Shown here piece after piece: positions 1 to 7,688 of a stretch of DNA of 64,000 nucleotides. Where the stretch lies: contig CALARR010000214.1 of NCBI GenBank assembly GCA_937889015.1, forward strand, positions 1 to 64,000. The letters run 5' to 3'. The stretch's first letter is position 1, and every line of letters starts with the position of its first letter. The stretch comes from an uncultured Planctomycetales bacterium. GTDB taxonomy: Bacteria; Planctomycetota; Planctomycetia; Pirellulales; Thermoguttaceae. The translations under genes and the position numbers were made by a program. The notes below the pieces were generated by a model. It was not told the DNA's origin. It saw only the letters and a list, made by a program, of their open reading frames with translations, and did not search any database.

Positions 1-58
1 TTATTGGCGTTGCATGGCACCCAGCGGTTGCACGATAGACACTCAGAGCCGGAAGATC

Positions 59-619
59 CTAGAGATATTCGGCGAAGAGTTCTTTGCGCGGGCCGGGGAT
101 GACGGTCTCGGAGACCAGCAGGCCGCGTTTGCGCGCCTCGGCGGCGGCGGCTTGCATGCCGGCACGCACGTCGGCCACGGTGCCGGTCATCAGGCACAGT
201 CCTTTGCCGCCCAGGGCCATAGCCACGTGGATGCGGAAGATGGTCACATTGGCCGCCTTGGCCGCGGCGTCGGCGGCGGCCAGCACGGCCGTGCCGCTGA
301 AGGTTTCCAATACACCGAGGGCCCCGGTCTGCTGACCGTTGAGGACCACCGACTGTCCCAAGGCCGGAAAGACCGTTTCGTGCACGTTGGGCAGCACCAG
401 GGTATCGATGACCGCCTCGCCGGCGCGCTCCACGCCGGAGCGGACCGCGGCCTCCACATCGCTCACCGAGCCGGCGACCACGATCAGGTACTTGCCCGAG
501 CAAATGGTGCGTGCGATCATCAGTTCCACATTGGCTGCCTTGAGCATCTCGTCCTGCACGAGATAGCCGATGCCGATGCTGGACAGTTCTACGGCGCCGA
601 CAGAGGTGAACTTGGGCAT
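59..619 (-). CDS. BMC-T shell protein, PduT-like (tandem BMC domains)
   Basis: This 186-residue protein has two tandem BMC folds (about residues 5-90 and 98-180), the pseudohexamer-forming trimeric arrangement of microcompartment shells. It follows PduT closely along its length, including the stretches around residues 7-16, 25-31 and 74-80. Cys40, in the segment TICSGKY, falls at the position of the cysteine that holds a [4Fe-4S] cluster in the pore of PduT. I infer that it carries electrons across the shell. It lies 34 bp downstream of a PduS-like gene, the same order as in pdu operons. The locus continues off the left edge, so the type of microcompartment cannot be decided here. Confidence 0.93.
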   Translation of the reverse strand: MPKFTSVGAVELSSIGIGYLVQDEMLKAANVELMIARTICSGKYLIVVAGSVSDVEAAVRSGVERAGEAVIDTLVLPNVHETVFPALGQSVVLNGQQTGALGVLETFSGTAVLAAADAAAKAANVTIFRIHVAMALGGKGLCLMTGTVADVRAGMQAAAAEARKRGLLVSETVIPGPRKELFAEYL

Positions 620-653
620 ATTGCTCGATCTCTCATGGATTCGGTCGGTGAAG

Positions 654-1985
654 TCAACTCTTTTCGATCCAGATCACGCCGGCGTCGATGGCCTTCACCT
701 GGCCGTCGATCGAGGCGTGCACCGGGGCGCCGAGGGCCGGCTTGCCGTTGGAGACCGGCGGCCGACCGAGGACCTGGCCACGGCGCACGGATTCGCCGAC
801 CTTGACCACCGGCTGGCAGGGCGCGCCGAGGTGTTGTTTCAGAGGAATGCCCACGCGCTGCACGTCCAGGCTCCGCTCGACCAGCGGGCCGACGTTGCGG
901 AACCCGGTCAGGCCCAGCTTGCGCATGAGGCGCGTCATGGGCGCCTTGCGGTTGTTCATGTGCAGTTCGGGCCGCTGGGGGTTGAAAGGCGGATTCTCCC
1001 AGCGACGCTTCTCCGCGGCCAGGCGGCGCTTGTTCTGCGTGCAGACGTTCTTGGGGTCCAGGTCTTCTGGACAGGAGTACAGGCTGCAGAGGTTGCACTC
1101 GCAGCAGAACGAGGTGCCGATCACGTTGGCCTCGCCCACGAGGTTGAATCCCAGGCTGCGCATGGCCTTGTGCGGCTCGATGGGATGTCCCAAGAGCCAG
1201 CGCGGGCACAACTCGGTGCAGAAGCTGCACTGGTCGCAGGCCGAACGGCCGATGCGCGCGATCTGCTGCCAGTCCTGACGGCGGCGGCGTACGACGACAT
1301 GGTCGCCGGGCAACACGATCACGCCCCCCGTGGTCTTCTCGACCAAGGCCTCGTGGTTGTCCTCCAATCGCCCCATCATCACTCCGCCCACGATGTAGTG
1401 CGGATCGGGGATCGTGGGTCCGCCGGCCGCGGCCACACACTGGGCCAGGGTCACCCCCAGCGGCACGCGCAAGGTGATCGGCTCGGCCACCGCCCCGGCG
1501 ACGCTCAAAAACTTGTCTGTCACCGGTTGCTGGCCGGCGAGCGAGACGTTCATCGCCGTTTCGACGTTCATCACCACGGCGCCGACCGCCAGGGGGATTC
1601 CTCCGGGGGGGATTACTCGTCCGAGAACGTCATAGACGAGGATGAATTCATCGCCGGCCGGATAGGCGTCCCGCAGCGGTGCGACCTCGATCCCAGTCGA
1701 GACCTTGCCCTGCAACAGATCGATGACGTCGTGATATTTCTCTTTGATGCCGATGCGCCCCTGTTTGGCCCCCACCAAGTCCATGGCATTGCGCAGGCCG
1801 TCGAGCACCTCGTCGGCATAGTCGCGAAGGACCTCCTTATCCTTGTGGAGGAGCGGTTCGCACTCCGCCGCGTTGATCAGGACGGTATCGGCTCGGCCGG
1901 CAAGTTTGACATGCGTGGGAAATCCGGCGCCACCGGCGCCAACCACCCCCGCCTCGGCCACATCTTCCACACGAATCCGTGCCAT
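654..1985 (-). CDS. PduS-like RnfC-domain iron-sulfur flavoprotein
   Basis: The 443-residue protein starts with a Gly-rich nucleotide-binding segment (GVVGAGGAGFPTHVK, about residue 12), as in the RnfC/NuoF-like part of PduS. It then has an SLBB-like middle region and two [4Fe-4S] motifs of the type CxxCxxCxxxC (CDQCSFCTELC and CCECNLCSLYSC). The C-terminus has a barrel-sandwich (biotinyl-lipoyl-like) region. PduS is a flavin- and NADH-dependent reductase that reactivates cobalamin or passes electrons to the shell protein PduT. The neighbouring PduT-like gene supports an electron-transfer pair. The reading frame is open for another 149 codons upstream, but the ATG at 1985 has AGGAG/AGAGG sequences before it and matches the family N-terminus. 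Confidence 0.92.
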   Translation of the reverse strand: MARIRVEDVAEAGVVGAGGAGFPTHVKLAGRADTVLINAAECEPLLHKDKEVLRDYADEVLDGLRNAMDLVGAKQGRIGIKEKYHDVIDLLQGKVSTGIEVAPLRDAYPAGDEFILVYDVLGRVIPPGGIPLAVGAVVMNVETAMNVSLAGQQPVTDKFLSVAGAVAEPITLRVPLGVTLAQCVAAAGGPTIPDPHYIVGGVMMGRLEDNHEALVEKTTGGVIVLPGDHVVVRRRRQDWQQIARIGRSACDQCSFCTELCPRWLLGHPIEPHKAMRSLGFNLVGEANVIGTSFCCECNLCSLYSCPEDLDPKNVCTQNKRRLAAEKRRWENPPFNPQRPELHMNNRKAPMTRLMRKLGLTGFRNVGPLVERSLDVQRVGIPLKQHLGAPCQPVVKVGESVRRGQVLGRPPVSNGKPALGAPVHASIDGQVKAIDAGVIWIEKS

Positions 1986-2162
1986 AAAAGCCTCTGTAGA
2001 TTCTCCTGATGATCCATCCAGTATAGCTTGCGGGCTTGGGGCATGCAGGTCCACCTTTGAGGGGGATGGTCCCGTCCTGCCCCGCTTGAACCCCGCGCCG
2101 AGGGATGCTAGCCTCGCTCCTGTCTTGGTTCCGATAAGACAACAATATCCGGGAGCCATCGC

Positions 2163-3014
2163 ATGCATCGTCGCACCTTTTTGACCGGTCTGGCGGCCGG
2201 CGCCGCCTGGGGCGCCGCGCGTTGGGCGCGCGCCGCCGAACCCTGGCCGATGCGCCTGTCCTGTTCCTCGATTGCCTTCGCCTCGCTGCCGATCGAGGAG
2301 GCCTGTGCCCGGATTGCCGGCCTGGGCTTCGAGGCGATCGACATCTGGTCGCCGCACGCCAAGTGTCCGCACCTGGACGATGTGCAGAACCGATTGGGGC
2401 CGGCCGGGCTGACGGAACTTCTGGCCAAGCATCGCCTGAAGCTGTTCGCCTTTTCGGTCTATGCCGGCGGCTATGCGAAGTATGCCGAGTTGTTGGGCAA
2501 GGTGGGCGGGGGAGTGGCGGTACGCGGCAGTGCGCGCAAGGTCGATCCCCAGGAACTGACGGCCGCGATGCAGAAGTTCCTCGAAACGCTCAAGCCGGAA
2601 TTAGAGCGGGCCGAACAGTACAACGGTTACCTGGCCATCGAGAACCACGGCAACGCCTTGTTGGACTCGGTCGATTCGTTCAAGGCCTTTGTGGACCTGA
2701 ACCGCAATCCGCGCCTGGGGCTGGCCATCGCCCCCTATCATCTGCAGGGCATCAACGCGTCGGTGGAAGAAGTGATCGGGATTTCTGGACGGCAACTGTT
2801 TTTCTTCTACGCTTGGCAGCGGGGTGCGGGCGTGGAGCAACTGCCGGGCCATGGACCGAGCGATTTCGCGCCGTGGCTGGCGGCCCTGGCCAAGGCCGGC
2901 TATGCGCATTATGTGAATCCCTTCATGCACCACGAGCCGCCGCCGGACGAAATGGCCCCGGCCCTGGCGCGCGCCTGCCAATACCTGAAACAGTGCCACG
3001 CCAAAGTGCTGTGA
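2163..3014 (+). CDS. Tat-exported xylose-isomerase-like TIM-barrel protein
   Basis: The protein has 283 residues. It begins with a Tat-type leader (MHRRTFLTGLAAG, with a weak RR) and then a barrel typical of the sugar phosphate isomerase/epimerase (AP endonuclease 2-like) superfamily. The segments around IAFASLPIEEACARI and YLAIENHGN are characteristic, the latter carrying a metal-ligand Glu. Planctomycetes encode many exported members of this family, mostly of unknown substrate; some relatives act on keto-sugars. It is divergent from the BMC gene pair, with 177 bp between the two starts. No specific function can be given. Confidence 0.82.
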   Translation: MHRRTFLTGLAAGAAWGAARWARAAEPWPMRLSCSSIAFASLPIEEACARIAGLGFEAIDIWSPHAKCPHLDDVQNRLGPAGLTELLAKHRLKLFAFSVYAGGYAKYAELLGKVGGGVAVRGSARKVDPQELTAAMQKFLETLKPELERAEQYNGYLAIENHGNALLDSVDSFKAFVDLNRNPRLGLAIAPYHLQGINASVEEVIGISGRQLFFFYAWQRGAGVEQLPGHGPSDFAPWLAALAKAGYAHYVNPFMHHEPPPDEMAPALARACQYLKQCHAKVL

Positions 3015-3091
3015 GGCCAGAGGATGTGAGCGACGTAACCTGACGCAAAGTGTGAAGAGTACCGTACCGAGGCACAATTCGACGAGCAATC

Positions 3092-4138
3092 ATGTCTGAC
3101 CAGGCAGGCGCAAAGGTATTGGTCACCGGGGCCATGGGTTTCATCGGCACGCGATTGGTGCAAGCCCTGGTCGAGCAGGGATCGTCGGTCCGCGCCTTGG
3201 CACGCCGCGACGACTTCAGGTCGCCGCCCGGGCTGGGCTTCAAGGACGGCGCCCCGCTGCGCCATCCCCAGGTCGAAATCGTGCGCGGCGATATTCTCGA
3301 TCCGGAGTCGTTGGCTCGGGCCATGCAGGGGTGTGACCGGGTGTTCCACATAGCCGGATACGCCAAGAATTGGGCCCCCGATCCCAATACGTTCTTCCGC
3401 GTCAACGTGGAGGGAACGAAGAACGTCTTCGACGCGGCGCGCCGGGCCGGCGTGCAGCGCATCGTGTGGACCTCGACCATTCAAGCCTTGGGGGCCACCG
3501 GCCCCGGCGAGGTTGGCGACGAAACGCACGCGCGGAGCCGCGTGTGCTTTACCGAATACGAGGCCAGCAAGGTCCAGGCCGAGGAGGTCGCGGCCCGCTA
3601 CGTGCGCGAAGGTTTGGATGTGGTCATTGTCTGCCCGACGCGGGTCTACGGCCCGGGCCATCTGACCGAGGGCAACTCGCTGTCGCTGATCGTCGACATG
3701 TACGATCGAGGGCAGGTGCCGTTTCTGCTGAACGCGGGGCGCAATGTGGGCAACTATGTGTTCGTCGACGACCTGGTGCAGGGATTCCTCCTGGCCATGC
3801 AGCGCGGCCGGACGGGCGAGAAGTACATCCTGGGCGGCGAGAATGTCTCGCTGCGACAGTTCTTCCGCACGATTGACCAGGTCAGCGGCAAGCGGCATTG
3901 GCAGTTGCCCGTGTTCCGGCCCGGGGCGCTGCTGTTCAGTTGGTTCCAGAAGCAGCGTGCCGAGTGGTTCGGGATCTATCCACAGATCACGCCCGGCTGG
4001 GTGCGGACCTTTCTCGAAGATCGGGCCTATGGCTGCGCCAAGGCCGAGCGCGAACTGGGTTATCGCTGGATGCCTTTGGTGGAAGGGTTGCGGATCACCT
4101 ATGACTGGCTGCTTCGCGTGCGAGGCGAATCGAAATGA
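3092..4138 (+). CDS. NAD-dependent epimerase/dehydratase (extended SDR)
   Basis: This 348-residue protein has a Rossmann nucleotide-binding motif TGAMGFIG at residues 12-19 and a catalytic YEASK (Tyr156, Lys160). The overall pattern is that of extended short-chain dehydrogenases close to dihydroflavonol-reductase/3-beta-HSD-like enzymes, which oxidise, reduce or epimerise sugar nucleotides, sterols or other alcohols. There is no signal peptide, so it is cytoplasmic. Its stop codon overlaps the start of the CPBP protease gene by 4 bp, so the two are translationally coupled. The substrate is unknown. Confidence 0.88.
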   Translation: MSDQAGAKVLVTGAMGFIGTRLVQALVEQGSSVRALARRDDFRSPPGLGFKDGAPLRHPQVEIVRGDILDPESLARAMQGCDRVFHIAGYAKNWAPDPNTFFRVNVEGTKNVFDAARRAGVQRIVWTSTIQALGATGPGEVGDETHARSRVCFTEYEASKVQAEEVAARYVREGLDVVIVCPTRVYGPGHLTEGNSLSLIVDMYDRGQVPFLLNAGRNVGNYVFVDDLVQGFLLAMQRGRTGEKYILGGENVSLRQFFRTIDQVSGKRHWQLPVFRPGALLFSWFQKQRAEWFGIYPQITPGWVRTFLEDRAYGCAKAERELGYRWMPLVEGLRITYDWLLRVRGESK

Positions 4139-4857
4139 GTCATGAGCCGCTGTGGGCTGTGGTGAAGGAGGCGTGGCGCAAGCCGCAGCGCCGGGCGACG
4201 GTGATCCTCTGCGCTTCGGTGTTCCTGATGGCCGTCTGGAAGCACTTTGGTTCGATGGAGTTCTTTCATCAGCAATGGGCCGGCCTGCTGCCCGCGTCGG
4301 CCGACCTGGGCATGGCCGCCGCCGGTTACCGCTTTGGGAGCGCTTTTCTGCTGCTGGGGCTTGTGCCGGCCCTGATCGTGCGCCTGGGCTTCGGCCAACC
4401 GTTGGCCGACTACGGCGTGCGGCAAGGCGACCTGCTGCTCACCTTCCGTTCCACGCTGGTGGTGCTGCCGGTTCTGCTGCTGATCACGTGGTCCTCGTCG
4501 TACAGTGCGAGCGTGGCGAGCTACTATCCGCTCAACCCCAGCGCCGGCCGCTCGCCGGGCGCATTCGCGCTGCACACGGCCTTCTATATGCTGTTCTATG
4601 CGGGGTGGGAGTTTCATTTCCGCGGCTTTCTACAACTGGGACTGGGCGAGACCATGGGCCGGCCGAATGCCTTGCTGGTCCAGGTGCTGGCCTCAACGCT
4701 GCTGCACATCGGCCACCCGGCCGCCGAGGTGTTTGGCGCCCTAGGCGCGGGAATCCTGTGGGGCATCCTGGTGCTGCGCACCCGGTCGCTGTGGGCAGGC
4801 CTGATCCAGCACGCGGCCGTGGGAATTGCCCTGGATGCATGGCTGGTTTGCCGCTGA
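4135..4857 (+). CDS. CPBP-family intramembrane metalloprotease (Abi-like)
   Basis: A 240-residue integral membrane protein with several hydrophobic helices. It has the conserved CPBP motifs in reduced form: WEFHFRGF (about residue 160, standing for EExxxR) and LLHIGHP with a following GxxxGxLxG-type helix (about residues 190-210). The first motif has one Glu rather than the usual pair. CPBP proteins are Rce1-type glutamic intramembrane proteases, often linked with processing of peptides or prenylated proteins. It overlaps the upstream SDR gene (ATGA). The partner substrate is unknown. Confidence 0.82.
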   Translation: MSHEPLWAVVKEAWRKPQRRATVILCASVFLMAVWKHFGSMEFFHQQWAGLLPASADLGMAAAGYRFGSAFLLLGLVPALIVRLGFGQPLADYGVRQGDLLLTFRSTLVVLPVLLLITWSSSYSASVASYYPLNPSAGRSPGAFALHTAFYMLFYAGWEFHFRGFLQLGLGETMGRPNALLVQVLASTLLHIGHPAAEVFGALGAGILWGILVLRTRSLWAGLIQHAAVGIALDAWLVCR

Positions 4858-4956
4858 CCGCCTTTGCAAGGGTGGAAACTGCCTTGCGCAGCGGCTACAC
4901 TGGAGGCTCACGGTGTTGAGCCCGCCATTGCTCTTACCCCGCCCCGGAGGTCTGCT

Positions 4957-7629
4957 ATGCGTCACGTTGCCCTGGCCCTGTTGTTGAATCTCGGATGGCT
5001 TGTGTCCGGTGCCTGGTCCGAAGAGCCCATGTTCCCCTTCGTCATCGGCTACGACGCGGCGGAAAACGTGACCAATGTGTCGGCCTGGCTGCCGCGCCCG
5101 GCCGGCAAGCAGGGCTTTGTGCGGGCCGAGGAGGGACAACTGGTGGACGATCGTGGCCCGGTGCGGCTGTGGGCCACCAATTTCTGCTTCGAGGCCTGCT
5201 TCCCCAGCCACGAGCAGGCGGAACGCGTCGCGGCCCGGTTGGCTGCCTTGGGCATCAACTGCGTGCGGCTGCATCACATGGACAGCCGCTCCATCTGGGG
5301 CAATTCGCCCGACAAGCTGACCATCGACCCGGAGAAGTTGGAGCGGCTGGACTACCTGATCTATCAGCTCAAGCTCCATGGCGTGTACGTGAACATCAAC
5401 CTGCACGTGTCGCGCACCTTGGGGAAGAAGGAGGGCTTCTCGGGTGAGACCGAACGCCCCAAGTACGACAAGGGACTGGACAACTTCGAGCCGCGCATGA
5501 TCGAGTTGCAGAAGAAGTACGCGCGCGACCTGCTGTTGCACGTCAGTCCCTACACCAAGACCGCCTACGCCCAGGAACCGGCCGTGGCCATGGTCGAAAT
5601 CAACAACGAGAACTCGCTCTATTCGATCTGGAACAAGGGAGATCTGGACGAACTGCCCGAGCCCTACGCCACGACCTACCGCAAGCTGTGGAACGCCTGG
5701 CTGCGGACGAAGTACTCCGACACGAGCAAGCTGCGGCAGACGTGGAAGGTAGGCGAATACCCCTTGGGCAGCGAGCAGATCGTCAACGGCGACTTTGCCC
5801 AGCCGCTGGGGAAGCCCTGGAGCCTGCAACGTGACGAGCAAACCAAGGCTGAGACGAAGATTGTGCCGTCCGGGCCTGAAGGGATTGAGAAGCTATCCCA
5901 GAACCGCCACAGCCAGGTCGGGCGGCCCAGCGAGACTGCGCTGCCGACAGGTTCTGGGGCCGGCTCTAAGGCCTTGGCGATTCGCGTCGAGCAGGGCGGA
6001 CGCGTGAACTACATCCCCCAACTCTCGCACGGCGGCATCAAGGTCAAGGCCGAGGAACCCTACACCTTCAGCGGCTGGATCAAGGTCGACAAACCCCGAT
6101 CCGTGAGCCTCAACTGCATGATGAACCATGAGCCCTGGAACCGGCTGGGATTGTCGGCCACGATCCAGGCCACGTCCGAGTGGAAGCCCTTTCGCTTCAC
6201 GTTCTCGGCAAGCCACGACGACGACAATGCGCGCGTCACCATCAGCCAGTTGGGACAGGGCACGGTGGAGATCGCCGGCGTCTCCTTCCGCAGCGGCGGA
6301 ATCGTCGGCCTGGCCGCCGAGCAACGTCTGGAAGACGACTCGGTGCCCGTCTATCTGCGTCGCGGATCGAGCCTCACGTCCGCGGCCCGGGCCGACTGGG
6401 CCGACTTCATGTACGACACCGAGCGCACCTATTGGCTGGGCATGTACCGGTTCTTGAAGGACGAACTCAAGGTTCGCCCTATCGTCAGCGGCACGCAGAT
6501 GGGTTACGGTCCGACCACCATTCAGGCCGAGTTGGACTACATCGACGTCCACTCGTACTGGGAGCATCCGCACTTCCCGGGCAAGCCCTGGGACTCGAAG
6601 AACTGGTACGTGCGCAACGTGGCGCTGGTCAATTCGCCCGGTGGGACGCTGGGCTCTCTGGCCAACCGCCGCGTGGCCGGCATGGCCTATACGGTCAGCG
6701 AGTACAATCACCCCGCGCCGAACCAGTTTGTCGGAGAGGGGTTTCCGATGATCGCGGCGTTCGGCGCGTTTCAGCGTTGGAGTGGGATTTTCAGTTTCGC
6801 CTACTGCCACAACGACGACTTCGAACCGCGCAAGATCGGCAGCTATTTCGACATCAAATCGCATACGGCCAAGATCGCGCACATGCCGGCTTGCGCGGCC
6901 ATGTTCCTCCGCGGGGACGTGGCCCCGGCCAAGGAACTGCGCCTGGTTGGCATGTCGCCCGAGGCGGAGCGAACCGAGTTGCGCCAATCGGTCAATGCCC
7001 GAACCCTGCACGTCGGGACCTTCGGACTGGAGCCCAAGACCGCGCTGCTGCATGCCGTGGGGCTGGACGTGACGGGCAAGGCCCCGGCCAAGCCGGCGGG
7101 CGCGGATCCGGAGGCCACGGTCTTCGTTTCCGACACCGGCCAGATCCGCTGGGACGTCTCGCGAGCGGGCAAGGGTACGTTTACGGTCGACAGCGCGCGG
7201 AGCAAGCTGTTCACCGGTTTTGTGGACGGGCGCCGCTTTGACCTGGGGCTGGTGGACCTGGCTATCGGCGCCACACGGCTCGACTGGTGCACCGTGAGCA
7301 TGGTCTGCATCGATGGCGCCGGCTTCGATCAGCCCGGACGCGTTCTGATTACCGCCACCGGGCAGGTCGAGAACCAGGGCACCCAACTAGAAACCCTCAA
7401 GGGCGACCAGGTGACGCTCTCCAATCGGTGGGGCAGCGAACCGGTCCTGTGCGAGGGCATCACGGCCGATGTGTTGCTCCCGGTCCGATCGAGTCGGGTC
7501 AAGCTGTACAGCCTGGACGAGTCGGGCAAGCGGATGCAGGAGATCCCGGTGGCAGCCAGCGGGAACAAGTCGCAACTGCCGCTGCGCCCCAGCGCCAAGA
7601 CGGTCTGGTACGAGGCGGTGATTGAGTGA
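4957..7629 (+). CDS. Exported glycoside-hydrolase-like (cellulase-type TIM barrel) protein with internal carbohydrate-binding domain
   Basis: The protein has 890 residues with a Sec signal (MRHVALALLLNLGWLVSGAWS). The N-terminal third resembles clan GH-A barrels: RLWATNFCFEACF, a CVRLHHMD strand, and VEINNEN about residue 212, where an Asn-Glu pair fits an acid/base site. Residues about 275-450 form a beta-rich module like a carbohydrate-binding domain (NGDF start, FSGWIKVD). The barrel then resumes (YIDVHSYWEHP), followed by beta domains. A 78-bp palindromic repeat is inserted in frame inside the central module. The ATG at 4957 is preceded by GGAGG at ideal spacing; the frame is open further upstream but lacks such a site. 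The substrate is not deducible. Confidence 0.83.
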   Translation: MRHVALALLLNLGWLVSGAWSEEPMFPFVIGYDAAENVTNVSAWLPRPAGKQGFVRAEEGQLVDDRGPVRLWATNFCFEACFPSHEQAERVAARLAALGINCVRLHHMDSRSIWGNSPDKLTIDPEKLERLDYLIYQLKLHGVYVNINLHVSRTLGKKEGFSGETERPKYDKGLDNFEPRMIELQKKYARDLLLHVSPYTKTAYAQEPAVAMVEINNENSLYSIWNKGDLDELPEPYATTYRKLWNAWLRTKYSDTSKLRQTWKVGEYPLGSEQIVNGDFAQPLGKPWSLQRDEQTKAETKIVPSGPEGIEKLSQNRHSQVGRPSETALPTGSGAGSKALAIRVEQGGRVNYIPQLSHGGIKVKAEEPYTFSGWIKVDKPRSVSLNCMMNHEPWNRLGLSATIQATSEWKPFRFTFSASHDDDNARVTISQLGQGTVEIAGVSFRSGGIVGLAAEQRLEDDSVPVYLRRGSSLTSAARADWADFMYDTERTYWLGMYRFLKDELKVRPIVSGTQMGYGPTTIQAELDYIDVHSYWEHPHFPGKPWDSKNWYVRNVALVNSPGGTLGSLANRRVAGMAYTVSEYNHPAPNQFVGEGFPMIAAFGAFQRWSGIFSFAYCHNDDFEPRKIGSYFDIKSHTAKIAHMPACAAMFLRGDVAPAKELRLVGMSPEAERTELRQSVNARTLHVGTFGLEPKTALLHAVGLDVTGKAPAKPAGADPEATVFVSDTGQIRWDVSRAGKGTFTVDSARSKLFTGFVDGRRFDLGLVDLAIGATRLDWCTVSMVCIDGAGFDQPGRVLITATGQVENQGTQLETLKGDQVTLSNRWGSEPVLCEGITADVLLPVRSSRVKLYSLDESGKRMQEIPVAASGNKSQLPLRPSAKTVWYEAVIE
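5889..5966 (+). repeat. Dispersed palindromic repeat, copy A (in frame in CDS)
   Basis: A 78-bp unit with imperfect terminal inverted repeats (left GAAGCTATCCCAGA, right arm TCTGGGGCCGGCTC). It is read in frame in the glycoside-hydrolase-like gene, giving a peptide ending in LPTGSGAGSK. It shares the core CTGCCGACAGGTTCTGGG with the other copies in this window. Confidence 0.88.
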
Positions 7630-7688
7630 ACGGGGCGAAGAGGCCCTGACAGACCCCGAAGCACGCACGGACGCGCGGCAGCTCCTCC

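Noticed and set aside
570..2009. Long open frame (479 codons) on the plus strand
   Set aside because: It lies fully antisense to the PduS-like gene and has no domain pattern; high GC gives such shadows.
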